In this document: one piece after another, positions 17,658-26,887 of the stretch
How the letters are laid out: each line of letters begins with the position of its first letter
Numbering within the stretch: the first letter of the stretch is position 1
Source of the DNA: Halotia branconii CENA392
GTDB taxonomy: Bacteria; Cyanobacteriota; Cyanobacteriia; Cyanobacteriales; Nostocaceae
Assembly: GCF_029953635.1 (NCBI RefSeq)
Contig: NZ_CP124543.1
Coordinates: 62,001-126,000, forward strand
Direction: 5' to 3'
Length of the DNA stretch: 64,000 nt
Position numbers and translations under genes: made by a program
Notes under the pieces: model-generated
What the model saw: only the letters and a program-made list of their open reading frames with translations
What the model was told of the DNA's origin: nothing
Databases searched by the model: none

Positions 17658-19655
17658 CTATCTGCTGCTCAAAAACACAGTCAAGACCACTCCTAAGATA
17701 ATCGATCCACCACCAAGGATGAATGACCATAAACGATGGTAACTATTGACAACAGTGCCATTTTCGCTTTGAAGTTGGATCAAATCCATCCAGGGCGCAA
17801 CACCCCGACGGAACCAACCCACAGCCCCGACTTGTTCACCGATTAAGCTTTGTACTCGCTTCATCCCAAATAAGAAATTGCCAATGGGGCCAAAGCGGGA
17901 AGCGTAATGCAGATAAAGCATACCGCTACGGTCTTGAATTTTTAAATCGGAACCAAACTTATAACCAGCGTCGCCACGACCAATTAATTGACCTTCCAAT
18001 TTTGCAGGTTGTCCACGCAATGGACTGGCGTAGGGGTCTGACATTAAAGTAAGAACGTCAGACGTTGGTGCTTGCTTGTAGTTGGGGAACATGACAAAGG
18101 CTTTGATGAGTATTCCCAACCCTAAACCGATAATTGGCGCGCCTAATATTAAACCTGAGTTTGAGTCACTTGACCAGATAATTATACCCAAGGCCAAGCC
18201 AGCAAAGAAACCGATGGTTTCGGCTCCATATAGCGTAATATCTAACAAGAAATTACCGTAAAGCTTGCTTCTATTGAGGTTTTTACCTTCTCCTACAACT
18301 CGTCCCATATCAAACTCAGTTGGTAAACCCAACTGTTCAGCATAGGTGCTGAGGGCGCGGACTCGTTTACCAGTCAGGGGATGAGTAGAATTTAACTCCA
18401 TCCACCAGCCCCAAGGATTAAATAAATCCCACAAAAAGACGCGACCTATTTTTTGAGGTTCGGATGCAATGCGGTAGGCGGTTCCCGTAGAAGCAGCAGC
18501 TTTATGGTCGTAGATACCCAAGGCGCGAGTCCCTTCAATTAAACGGCTGGGTTCTTGTGTCCGTGAACCTTCTTCTAATATCCCGTAGGCAATCTTCACC
18601 AAGGCGCGGGATAATCCGTTAGGATTACCTGTGCTTTCTGCGGCGAAGTGGTCAGCAAAGTATTCTCTGGTACGGGAGAGATACAGCAGTAAGTAAGTAC
18701 CGATAATATAAAATACGTAGGCCACAAAACCAGCGGTTTGGATAGCATCTTTAATTTTGCTATCGCCACCACCACGAGCCAATCTTCTGGCTGTGCTATA
18801 AATTAAGTAGCAAATCTGCACTAATGTAGATGCTACTGTCATCACTGCAAAATCCCAATGGACGATGTGTCCTAATTCATGGGCATAGACGGTAGCAATT
18901 TCATCATCATCCAGGTATGTGAAAAGTCCCTGACTGACGACTAAGCGGGCGCTGTTAGGTAATGAACCGTAAGTAAAAGCCGTTGGATTTTGGTCGTTAA
19001 TGATTCCCAATCGGGGAGTTTTAAGGTTTTTCTGCTGACAAACTTGCCGAAGAACTTTAGCTGTCTCTGGACTGAGGGTTTCTATTTCTGCTAATTCTAC
19101 CCAACGAGTCTGGTAAAGCCAGCGCTGGGTCAAATCCATCAAAAACGGAGATAGGAAAAAGGCAGCGATATTGAAAGTTATTGTAATACCAATCGCGATC
19201 GCTAGTCCTTGGAGTGGATTATCGCTACCTAAAATAAATACTAAGCTCAAGCCTAAAGCTAATACCATACCAAACAACAAGGTCATGGTGACACCAGAGG
19301 CTAATACAAGAGAGCCACCTACACCCCCCATTGCTAGTTTGACACCAGTTGTAACAGCACGTCCGGCTTTTTGGGTGGTGCTAGACTGAGTTACTGCACC
19401 TTTGGGTAAAGATTGGCTAGCTTTTTGGGCCCAGTTGCGAATCTGTGAGTTTTCACTCATCATTAACTTTTGACACAGACTCGTTGCTTTTTCGACTTCG
19501 CCTGCACCTTGGTAAGCTTTCATCAGCCACATCTGTGCAGAAAGATAATCTGAAGAATTGTGGTCAACACAATTTCGGCAGAACTGTTCTAGCAACTCAA
19601 CTGCTTCTTGATAACGTCCTTGTTGAAAGGCATCTAATCCAGATTGTAATGACAT
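17658..19655 (-). CDS. M48-family membrane metalloprotease with N-terminal TPR
   Basis: About 665 residues. The N-terminus has TPR-like repeats (GLDAFQQGRYQEAVELLEQF). Two or three hydrophobic segments follow (about 120-190), then a zinc protease domain with YAHELGHIVHWD (HExxH about residue 260) and a third ligand in TREYFADHFAAE. Further membrane helices and a C-terminal domain with KLEGQLIGRGD follow. It resembles HtpX-like proteases and would degrade membrane proteins. ATG at 19655 is chosen because AGGAG lies five bases upstream; an earlier in-frame start at 19694 lacks support. Confidence 0.85.
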   Translation of the reverse strand: MSLQSGLDAFQQGRYQEAVELLEQFCRNCVDHNSSDYLSAQMWLMKAYQGAGEVEKATSLCQKLMMSENSQIRNWAQKASQSLPKGAVTQSSTTQKAGRAVTTGVKLAMGGVGGSLVLASGVTMTLLFGMVLALGLSLVFILGSDNPLQGLAIAIGITITFNIAAFFLSPFLMDLTQRWLYQTRWVELAEIETLSPETAKVLRQVCQQKNLKTPRLGIINDQNPTAFTYGSLPNSARLVVSQGLFTYLDDDEIATVYAHELGHIVHWDFAVMTVASTLVQICYLIYSTARRLARGGGDSKIKDAIQTAGFVAYVFYIIGTYLLLYLSRTREYFADHFAAESTGNPNGLSRALVKIAYGILEEGSRTQEPSRLIEGTRALGIYDHKAAASTGTAYRIASEPQKIGRVFLWDLFNPWGWWMELNSTHPLTGKRVRALSTYAEQLGLPTEFDMGRVVGEGKNLNRSKLYGNFLLDITLYGAETIGFFAGLALGIIIWSSDSNSGLILGAPIIGLGLGILIKAFVMFPNYKQAPTSDVLTLMSDPYASPLRGQPAKLEGQLIGRGDAGYKFGSDLKIQDRSGMLYLHYASRFGPIGNFLFGMKRVQSLIGEQVGAVGWFRRGVAPWMDLIQLQSENGTVVNSYHRLWSFILGGGSIILGVVLTVFLSSR

Positions 19656-19888
19656 AGGATCTCCTGTGCAAAGGAGTGATATTTGATCTATCAATACTCA
19701 ATAAATTCAGCTTTCGTCATCGCAATTACGGAAAACAGCAACGTATAAATTATATTTTATCAGGATAGATATTTTTAGTTGGTTATATTCCAGGTAACTT
19801 TAAAACTGCTTCGGTGGTAATGGAAAATAGCCTAGGAGAAAGAGATATTGCTAAATTAAGATTATTCCTCATTCATATCAGGTAGTTG

Positions 19889-20467
19889 ATGGATATAAAA
19901 ACTGAGGTCACAATTGAGGATTTATACCACTTACCCGACAATTGTAAAGCGGAGATTGTGAATGGAAAATTGTTGCTGATGTCTCCAACTGGATTTTTAC
20001 CGGGACGTACGGGAGGTGAAATTTATGCCAGTCTGCACGATTATGAACGCCTGAAAAAGAATGGTTATGCTTTACCTGATAATGTTGGTTTTATTGTAAA
20101 TCTTACTCATCGCCGTTCTTTAAGTCCTGATGCCGCATTTTATACTGGCAAACCTACAGGTGGAAAGTTTCTTAATGGTGCGCCTGTGTTTGCTGCTGAG
20201 GTGAGAAGTGAAAATGATTATGGTGATAAGGCTGAGAAAGATATGGCTAGCAAACGCCGTGATTATTTTGCTGCGGGTACTTTGGTAGTTTGGGATGTGG
20301 ATGTACTGAAAGAGGAAGTGATTAGAGTATACCGTGCTAGTGATCCTGAAGAACCGCAAGTGTATCGCCGTAGGGAGATGGCTGAAGCTGAACCCGCAGT
20401 ACCAGGATGGACTATGTTAGTGGATAATTTGTTTGTTGAAAAACGAACCACAGAGGCACAGAGATGA
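19889..20467 (+). CDS. Uma2-family putative endonuclease
   Basis: A 192-residue second Uma2/DUF820 protein, not closely similar to the one at 16950. It has AEIVNGKLLLMSPTG, SPDAAFYTG for the catalytic Asp, and PVFAAEVRSENDYGDKAEKDM with the ExR/K element. ATG at 19889 is used; a TTG directly before it is an alternative. The last residues RTTEAQR are encoded by an ACAGAGGCACAGAGA repeat, so the tail is probably repeat-derived. Substrate unknown. Confidence 0.82.
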   Translation: MDIKTEVTIEDLYHLPDNCKAEIVNGKLLLMSPTGFLPGRTGGEIYASLHDYERLKKNGYALPDNVGFIVNLTHRRSLSPDAAFYTGKPTGGKFLNGAPVFAAEVRSENDYGDKAEKDMASKRRDYFAAGTLVVWDVDVLKEEVIRVYRASDPEEPQVYRRREMAEAEPAVPGWTMLVDNLFVEKRTTEAQR

Positions 20468-20555
20468 ATAGGCGATCGCTACTGTTAATTGGTATAAAAT
20501 AGTGCGATCGCTTTTGCTTTTCGGTTAATATGGCAATAACGTAGATATCAAAGTC

Positions 20556-21026
20556 ATGGCTGAAACTGGTAGAATTAGGGTTGCTAAAGATAAAGCTGAG
20601 TTGGTGAAAGATTTAACGTCTTCAAATGGTGGGACAGGGCCTTTTCAGACTTTTGCTGATGTGATTGTGTTTGCAGCAGCTTTAGGTGCAAAACATAAAA
20701 AACGGATGGCTTTGGGAGAGATTTCTAAAAGGGAACCATCGCCAATACCTCAAGAACAATTTATAGTTAGGGGATATAGTACAGTAATAAATTTAATAGC
20801 CATTGCTGAAATTCAAGATATAAAAGTTTTATCTCTTCAAGAAGAAAATATTAATGAGAAACGTAATTATATCTTTGAAGAATATGCTAATGGTGGACTT
20901 GAAATATTACAATCTGAAATCCGGGGCGCAGTAAATTATTCTGAAAGGATTTTATTGATCCTCAGTTCTGAAAGGTTTCAAGATAACTCGGAAGAAGATT
21001 TTGACTTAAGTAAATTTATTTCATAA
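20556..21026 (+). CDS. Dnd-system-associated protein 4
   Basis: A 156-residue protein that resembles the small family called dnd system-associated protein 4 (MAETGRIRVAKDKAELVKDL, FQTFADVIVFAAALG, EEYANGGLEIL). The biochemical role is unknown; members occur only next to DNA phosphorothioation genes. It lies about 1.5 kb before the end of dndB, next to the HNH nuclease gene on the same strand (73-base gap). It is AT-rich like the rest of the locus. No catalytic motif is visible. Confidence 0.78.
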   Translation: MAETGRIRVAKDKAELVKDLTSSNGGTGPFQTFADVIVFAAALGAKHKKRMALGEISKREPSPIPQEQFIVRGYSTVINLIAIAEIQDIKVLSLQEENINEKRNYIFEEYANGGLEILQSEIRGAVNYSERILLILSSERFQDNSEEDFDLSKFIS

Positions 21027-21099
21027 ATTAGCATCGATCCATGCTTAATCATTACCAACTGACTAAGAAAATACTTGTGATATATAGAAAGATGAAACA

Positions 21100-22080
21100 A
21101 TGAGTAAAGCAAAACAGCCAGCAAATCAGCGAAGTTTAGTTTATTATTGTGAATGTTTCTCTAATATTAAAGTATATAAAAGTCAGACAAAAGGTGATGC
21201 TCTTAATAAACCCATTTTACTTTTATCTATAATTGATCTAATTACACAATATTTAATCACAGATAATCGGATCACCATGTCAAATGAATTGATTGATACC
21301 TTCAAGAAATATTGGGAAGTACTTGCTTCCAGCACTTGTAAGGGAAGTGATTTTGCACTTCCTTTTTTTCATCTAAAAAATGATAATGGTAAATTTTGGC
21401 ATCTCAAGTATAGTTCTGGATATGATGGTGGTCGTCCGCAAACAATTCCTAAACTCAAGGAAGATGTTGACTATGCATATTTAGATGATGAACTATTTGA
21501 TTTAATTCAAGATGAAATCTCTAGGCAAATATTAATTGATGCACTTGTTTCAGCTTGGCTACCATCTGAAGATAATACTATAGAAAAATTTTTAACAATT
21601 AATGAAAATTTTCAAGATATTACTTTAAAACTAGATAAAAATATAAAGTCTAGTAATTTAGATGTTAATCATAGACAAAGCTTAAGAAAATCAGTAATTA
21701 GAAATGCTTTTTTCAGAAAAGCAATTGTAAGTATTTATGGTTATAAATGTGCTTTTTGTGGACTCAAAGTAACTAAAAAAATTAACCAAAATATTGTGGA
21801 TGGCGCACACATAAAGCCATTTTCACAGTTTTATGATAGTAAAATTAATAATGGAATAGCATTGTGTAAAAACCATCATTGGGCATTTGATAGGGGTTGG
21901 TTTGCTGTAGATGAGCAATACAAAATCATAGTTAGTCATGATTTGGAAGAAGTATCTCCCAATGCTAAACCTATGAAAGATTTTCACGGTGAAACAATAC
22001 TTTTACCAAATACAGAGCAATACTTTCCAGAACTAGAAGCACTGCAATGGCATCGTGAAAACATATTTAAATCAAGATGA
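21100..22080 (+). CDS. HNH endonuclease with probable phosphorothioate-DNA-binding domain
   Basis: A 326-residue protein. Residues about 30-155 (NKPILLLSIIDL, SDFALPFFHLKNDNGKFWHL, a hydrophobic segment ending SAWL) resemble the sulfur-binding domain of ScoMcrA-type enzymes and COG3440 nucleases. Residues about 205-280 form an HNH domain: Cys217/Cys220 in CAFC, GAHIKPF with His237, and GIALCKNHHWAFDRG with His259/His260, intact for metal-dependent cleavage. Such proteins cut near phosphorothioate sites, so activity beside a modification system is unexpected. An alternative is that the N-domain binds another modified or unmodified sequence. Family placement is good; substrate is inferred. Confidence 0.78.
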   Translation: MSKAKQPANQRSLVYYCECFSNIKVYKSQTKGDALNKPILLLSIIDLITQYLITDNRITMSNELIDTFKKYWEVLASSTCKGSDFALPFFHLKNDNGKFWHLKYSSGYDGGRPQTIPKLKEDVDYAYLDDELFDLIQDEISRQILIDALVSAWLPSEDNTIEKFLTINENFQDITLKLDKNIKSSNLDVNHRQSLRKSVIRNAFFRKAIVSIYGYKCAFCGLKVTKKINQNIVDGAHIKPFSQFYDSKINNGIALCKNHHWAFDRGWFAVDEQYKIIVSHDLEEVSPNAKPMKDFHGETILLPNTEQYFPELEALQWHRENIFKSR

Positions 22081-22155
22081 AATCAACATAAAACTATACC
22101 CATATAAGAGTTTAACTGCTAATAGGGGTATAGCTATTAACTCTCAGATAGTTTA

Positions 22156-22545
22156 TTATTCAGTTAACTTCAACATGGGAACTAAAAGAAGGTTAGACCA
22201 TGTTGAAGCAGAAAGCCCAAAGGCAGCTGGATTTCCCCTCCCCTCATTTCTGTAGGCAGTTAGCAAGTTATTCAAGAGGGTGTTTCCCATCTCATCCCAT
22301 AACTTTTCGACAGGACTCTCCCACTTTCCATCTTTAATAAATACACGGAAGGCTGCAAGAATGGGAAAGACGAAAGTAATGGGAAGAGTGTGATTAAATT
22401 GCTTACCTGTGATGAACTGATAAGTCTTTTTTTCAACGCCGTTTAACTTACTCAGCCCTTTTTGCCGATCATATTCATCACGAAGGCACTCTTCAATATA
22501 AAGTACGTCTGTACTTTGACTAAATGCAACTACATAAACGTCATT
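22156..22545 (-). pseudogene. 5'-truncated gene remnant next to dndB
   Basis: An open minus-strand frame of 129 codons from just after a TAA (22546-22548) to TAA at 22156-22158. It encodes VAFSQSTDVLYIEECLRDEY, then helices such as TLPITFVFPILAAFRVFIKD and KLWDEMGNTLLNNLLTAYR. Its composition looks like real protein, but there is no start codon near the 5' edge (the first Met is about residue 90), so it is the C-terminal part of a longer gene. I do not recognise the family. It lies 13 bases beyond the dndB stop, on the same strand. Confidence 0.6.
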
Positions 22546-22558
22546 TTATATACAATCT

Positions 22559-24184
22559 TTACAGGATAGGTGGAAGTCCTACTTGCTTTGGTTCAACAAA
22601 CTCGCCATTAAAACTTATAGTTTTATCTTCTACAGTCCTAGCATCAGCTAAAGATTTACGAAGTTCAGCGCGTTCCATTTGATCTTGAATCCCACCTAAG
22701 ATGTAAATTAATAATTTCGCCGCTAAATCTCGTCTAGAAACCTGCACTCGCTTTTTATTTGGGTCGTACAAAACTCCGTACCACAGAGATTGGGGATACT
22801 CCATACCACTAAAACCCCCTTGCTGGTCAAACTTCCGCAGTTTCTTAAAAATATCTACTAGGGAGAAACCTTTTTTAAATACCAAAATTCCTAAAGCTTG
22901 GGCTAATGCAACTTGAGCAACCGGACGGAAAAGTATATTTCCTTCGCCTCCATCTTTTTCAAAACTGAAGCGTCGTAAAACTGGTGTATCTTCATGTTCT
23001 AAAATTTTGTAGCTTGGAAGATTCGCCAAATAATCAAATAGCTTGCTAAATTCCTCAATTCCCTGCTCAAGTTCTTCATCCTCTGGTCGCATGGGAATTA
23101 GACCTTTCTCCAAGGGTTTCCAGTGAGGGAACTTTTGACCCAAATATCGCTCAGACATATCTTGTAGAGCTTGCAAAGTCGTCAAAACTGTAGAATTGGA
23201 AGCTACTGTTGCACTATTCCAATTGACGCGGGGTTTGCGCTCTTGTTGTTGTTCTAACAGTGAATGTGTAACTGCAATTTTTCTAGCTGCGATCGCAAAA
23301 CCGTTATCTTCATTCAACTGTGTTAGCTGACCTTTAGTCAAGGGTGCAGCCATCAGATTGACATGAACAAAAATCGATCTTACCCTCCGCCTTGCCTCGG
23401 TGCGAGTTTCCCCAGTCGTTACCGCACAGATGAACTCAATACCAATTTTTTCCTTGGGTAAATTTTGCAAGTAAGCAAGGTCTACTTGGTACTTTTCTAT
23501 TAAATCATTGACTGTAATAAAACTGTCATCAGCACCTTTATCTTTTTTATAGCGCTGGAGTTTGCGAGTTTTGATTAACTCCATCAATCCCTGAACCCCC
23601 ATTAATCGATGTTGACCATCTAGCGCATATATAGTTACATCATCCTCAGAAATATTTAGCAGTCCTACTTTACCGTCTTTATCTAGGGGGATGAAATCAG
23701 TAGTAGATTTTGTGGCGCGTTCTTCGTTATCCCATTCAGCAGCTTTGGGATTATCCACCCACGGTTGATTAATTACTACCAGCACCGGGGGAAACTTATG
23801 ATTTTGTCGAGCTGCTAGATACTGCACTAGCGGTGCTTGACGTGACCAATCAAGGGGGCGTTGCTGAATTTCATCAATACTATCTGCGTCAATCTCAACA
23901 TTATTTGTGTCTGGATTGTACTTTTTTTGAAACAGAGGTAAGCCAGAGGCGAAGTGAACACGACCCGCAAACCATTCTAAAGTCACAGAGCTAACATAAG
24001 CTTCTACACCACCCATTTCGGTTTTTTGAACGAAAATTTGGTCTTTTTTCGTTAAAACATTATCTATCAATAAAGATAGTACCTGTTTTTCCTTATTTTC
24101 TCGTTCTAGATAGTCTATAGCGATGTCAGTAGTTGAGTCAGATGCACTGTCTTTCATGGATAATTGTGAAAAATTGTGTGTCAA
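22559..24184 (-). CDS. dndB: DNA phosphorothioation protein DndB (DGQHR domain)
   Basis: A 541-residue protein with the DGQHR motif at residues 189-193 (YALDGQHRLMG), together with FPPVLVVINQPWV and an arginine-rich RTEARRRVRSIFVHVNLMAAPLT segment. In other bacteria DndB represses dnd transcription and modulates modification density. It is transcribed away from dndC, with 132 bases between starts, as in many Dnd loci where dndB is divergent. Length is longer than the ~360-residue classical DndB, as seen in cyanobacterial types. ATG start. Confidence 0.88.
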   Translation of the reverse strand: MTHNFSQLSMKDSASDSTTDIAIDYLERENKEKQVLSLLIDNVLTKKDQIFVQKTEMGGVEAYVSSVTLEWFAGRVHFASGLPLFQKKYNPDTNNVEIDADSIDEIQQRPLDWSRQAPLVQYLAARQNHKFPPVLVVINQPWVDNPKAAEWDNEERATKSTTDFIPLDKDGKVGLLNISEDDVTIYALDGQHRLMGVQGLMELIKTRKLQRYKKDKGADDSFITVNDLIEKYQVDLAYLQNLPKEKIGIEFICAVTTGETRTEARRRVRSIFVHVNLMAAPLTKGQLTQLNEDNGFAIAARKIAVTHSLLEQQQERKPRVNWNSATVASNSTVLTTLQALQDMSERYLGQKFPHWKPLEKGLIPMRPEDEELEQGIEEFSKLFDYLANLPSYKILEHEDTPVLRRFSFEKDGGEGNILFRPVAQVALAQALGILVFKKGFSLVDIFKKLRKFDQQGGFSGMEYPQSLWYGVLYDPNKKRVQVSRRDLAAKLLIYILGGIQDQMERAELRKSLADARTVEDKTISFNGEFVEPKQVGLPPIL

Positions 24185-24316
24185 AAATTAAATTACAACT
24201 CGTGTTAAGATGATAAATTTTATTTTTTTGCCTTGAAGTCTGTAAAATACGGAGGCTACCCTCAAAGTAATTCAAGGAAGGGTGAAAAATATCGATGTTT
24301 CAGTAGGTAAGGAAAA

Positions 24317-25915
24317 ATGTCTACAGCACAACAGCAAGAGGATAAAAATCAGCAAGTACGTACTGTAGCAGAATTAGTGGATTATATCCAAGCTCTAACT
24401 ACTGAAATTCAAGAATTATACTGTTTAGACGAGATACCTTGGGTTGTAGGCTATTCGGGCGGTAAAGATAGTACTGCAACTTTACAGCTGATCTGGAATG
24501 CGATCGCAAAACTACCACCAAAAAAAAGAACTAAAACAATCCATGTTATTACAACTGATACGTTGGTAGAAAATCCTGTAGTCTCTGTTTGGGTACGTAA
24601 CTCTTTAGAACAGATGAAGGTTGCTGCTAAAGAGCAAGAAATGCCAATTGAACCCCATCTGCTTTATCCTGCAATTAAAGATACTTTTTGGGTAAACTTA
24701 ATTGGGAAAGGCTACCCAGCACCGCGAAACAGATTTAGATGGTGTACTGAACGCCTTAAAATTCAACCATCTGACAGCTTTATTCGTGAAGTTATTAGGT
24801 CTAGTGGTGAGGTAATTCTTGTCTTAGGTACACGTAAAGCTGAAAGTACTAAACGTGCTGCTACGATGGCCAAACATCGGGAATGGCGGGTACGTGATCA
24901 CATAAATGTTAATCCCAACCGACCTAACTCATTGATTTATCTTCCTATTGAAGATTGGCGTACTGATGAAGTCTGGATTTACTTAAATCAATTGCAAAAT
25001 CCCTGGGAACATAGCAACAAAGATTTGTTCACCATGTATCGAGGCGCTACAGCAGATAATGAATGTCCGCTAGTTGTTGATACTTCTACTGCTAGCTGTG
25101 GTGATTCTCGCTTCGGCTGCTGGGTTTGCACAATTGTTAGTAAAGATAAATCGATGGAGGCAATGATCCAAAACGATGAAGAGAAAGAATGGATGCAGCC
25201 TCTATTGGATATTCGCAATGAATTAGACATTAAAGAAGATTGGGACAAAAGAGACTTTAGAAGGATTTGGGGAGATGTCCAACTATTCGAGCGCAATAAA
25301 GATGGAGAAATAACTGTTGAGCCAATACCTGGCCCTTATACTAAATATTGGCGGGAACATTGGCTCAGAAAATTATTAGAAGCGCAAACAAAAACCCGGC
25401 ATACAGCGCCAGAAAATATGCGCGATATTACTCTAATTACTCCAGAAGAACTGAGTGAAATTCGCCGCATCTGGCTAGAAGACAAACACGAATTTGATGA
25501 TAGTTTACCTCGCATTTATCAAGAAGTGACTGGTGAAGAATTTAAAGATCCCCGCCCTGGTGCTGACTATAGTCTATTAGGTAGCGATGAATGGGCTGTG
25601 TTAGAAGAAATCTGTGAAGATGATGCTATGCACTTGGAACTCATGGCGAAACTGTTGGATACTGAACGCCAGTATCGTAAGAAAGGCCGTCGTGTGGGAA
25701 TATATGACACCTTAGAGAAATGTTTTACAACAAGTTCCCGTTCACCAGAAGAAGCAATTAAAAATGCTCATTTGAAACGTGATTTAAAGACAGCAGTTGA
25801 CCAAGGTGATGTCAAAAAAGTCAAGCAGCTGACTTTGGGGGATGCTGTGGATGAAAACGATAATCAGCCAACTTGGGCAAACATCAAATTTCAAAAGAAG
25901 GAAACAACGTCATGA
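24317..25915 (+). CDS. dndC: DNA phosphorothioation sulfurtransferase DndC
   Basis: A 532-residue PAPS-reductase-like enzyme. The ATP-pyrophosphatase P-loop SGGKDS is at 47-52. Cys143, Cys250, Cys261, Cys268 and Cys271 supply candidate ligands for its [4Fe-4S] cluster (RWCTERLK; CGDSRFGCWVCTIV). DndC activates the DNA backbone and transfers sulfur delivered by a DndA/IscS-like desulfurase, replacing a non-bridging oxygen. Cytosolic, acting with DndD and DndE. The C-terminal ~140 residues are charged and helical. Complete; ATG preceded by AAGGAA. Confidence 0.93.
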   Translation: MSTAQQQEDKNQQVRTVAELVDYIQALTTEIQELYCLDEIPWVVGYSGGKDSTATLQLIWNAIAKLPPKKRTKTIHVITTDTLVENPVVSVWVRNSLEQMKVAAKEQEMPIEPHLLYPAIKDTFWVNLIGKGYPAPRNRFRWCTERLKIQPSDSFIREVIRSSGEVILVLGTRKAESTKRAATMAKHREWRVRDHINVNPNRPNSLIYLPIEDWRTDEVWIYLNQLQNPWEHSNKDLFTMYRGATADNECPLVVDTSTASCGDSRFGCWVCTIVSKDKSMEAMIQNDEEKEWMQPLLDIRNELDIKEDWDKRDFRRIWGDVQLFERNKDGEITVEPIPGPYTKYWREHWLRKLLEAQTKTRHTAPENMRDITLITPEELSEIRRIWLEDKHEFDDSLPRIYQEVTGEEFKDPRPGADYSLLGSDEWAVLEEICEDDAMHLELMAKLLDTERQYRKKGRRVGIYDTLEKCFTTSSRSPEEAIKNAHLKRDLKTAVDQGDVKKVKQLTLGDAVDENDNQPTWANIKFQKKETTS

Positions 25916-26012
25916 TAATTCGTAATTCGTAATGATGCTCGATTGCGTAGCGTGTCGTAGACAAGACTCGCCAACGTAATTCTTAATTACCTTTCCGTTA
26001 AGCCGTGATGTA

Positions 26013-26258
26013 CTAGAGTTGCTTATCATCTTCTGTAGGGTCTTCTAAATACAGCCTAATAAACTCCTCTGCTGCTGCTGGGTTGATTACTTTCAGCGCA
26101 TTACGAATTTCTAACACTGTCTCCGCCACAGGGTCTGTCATCTCGTTTACCCAGCGATGAACGTTTGGCCGTCCTGTTCCCATTGTCACTGCTAACTTGT
26201 TTTGGCTAATACCATAAGTTTCCAATACCCGTTTCAGCGCTTTTCCTGCTTTTCCCAT
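26013..26258 (-). CDS. XRE-family helix-turn-helix regulator
   Basis: An 81-residue protein with a helix-turn-helix (LETYGISQNKLAVTMGTGRPNVHRWVNEMTDP) of the Cro/C1 type and an acidic tail. It would bind DNA as a dimer. It is divergent from a small gene at 26381, and two identical 13-base TATATGTAACAAA direct repeats lie in the gap, the obvious operator candidates. It sits between dndC and dndD, where core Dnd genes are normally contiguous, so it may control dndD or a small mobile unit inserted there. Confidence 0.85.
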   Translation of the reverse strand: MGKAGKALKRVLETYGISQNKLAVTMGTGRPNVHRWVNEMTDPVAETVLEIRNALKVINPAAAEEFIRLYLEDPTEDDKQL

Positions 26259-26301
26259 GCCTTTGATTGTGTCAAAGGCTTATAACCAAGTAAATGTTCT
26301 A

Positions 26302-26350
26302 TATATGTAACAAACAGTGTAAGATGATATCGTTACTTATATGTAACAAA
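26302..26350. promoter_or_regulatory. Putative operator: direct repeats between xre and small gene
   Basis: TATATGTAACAAA occurs at 26302-26314 and again at 26338-26350, 36 bases apart, in the divergent region. The second copy is part of a GTTAC-TTATAT-GTAAC palindrome (26332-26347). Repeats of this kind between an XRE gene and its divergent neighbour are usually autorepression sites. Confidence 0.55.
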
Positions 26351-26380
26351 AACTTTTTATCAAAAAACAAGTAAATCCCA

Positions 26381-26635
26381 ATGACTAAAAGCTTTTTAGC
26401 AGATGCTTTTCAAGCCACTGCACCGTCTGTTTCTTCTAGCGTTCTTGCAGAAACAATACCAAACCGAGAATCTGTAAAAGTTGTAATTTTTGGTTCTACA
26501 GCAGGTGTCAATAACACAATTCTCACTTTATACAAGCTTGGTTTTGCCCAAGTTAATGAATGGAGTCCTTTATTACCCAGTCCTAATCCCGGCGAAGTTA
26601 TGAGTATTTTGACTCGCTATATTCTGACAAATTAA
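26381..26635 (+). CDS. Small hypothetical protein, divergent from XRE regulator
   Basis: An 84-residue protein with a central VKVVIFGSTAGVNNTILTLYKLGF segment and SPLLPSPNPGEVMSIL. It is likely a conserved cyanobacterial orphan family; I cannot name it. No signal peptide, membrane helix or catalytic motif is evident. It starts 31 bases after the second direct repeat and would be controlled by the XRE gene. Confidence 0.6.
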   Translation: MTKSFLADAFQATAPSVSSSVLAETIPNRESVKVVIFGSTAGVNNTILTLYKLGFAQVNEWSPLLPSPNPGEVMSILTRYILTN

Positions 26636-26677
26636 CTGTAAATTCAGTAGGGTGGGCAATGTAAACCTTACAATAAT

Positions 26678-26816
26678 AGGACTTACGCAAGAACTCTCTG
26701 AAACTCCTATTTTTCTGTGTCACGGACACTTTGCTCAAGTCGGGAAACCCGCCCACGCAAGTGTCCTTCTCAGCGTCCTCTGCGGTTAGATTTTCCGTTA
26801 CCTGTGCGTAAATCCT
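26678..26816. mobile_element. MITE with AGGACTTACGCA terminal inverted repeats
   Basis: AGGACTTACGCA at the left end (26678-26689) and TGCGTAAATCCT at the right end (about 26805-26816) are inverted copies with one mismatch, a terminus found in many small cyanobacterial elements. The 139-base interior holds no gene. It contains a CAAGTCGGGAAACCCGCC palindromic repeat (about 26735), so one element has inserted into another. It lies about 70 bases before dndD. Confidence 0.75.
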
Positions 26817-26887
26817 GAATAAAATACTTGGCGAATATAATTTGCGGACTTTATTTTATAAACTCGAACTAATATAAACTAATATAA

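Noticed and set aside
22055..22255. Plus-strand open frame of 66 codons overlapping the end of the HNH gene
   Set aside because: It lies antisense to the gene remnant at 22156-22545 and overlaps the HNH gene end; its translation has no recognisable features.
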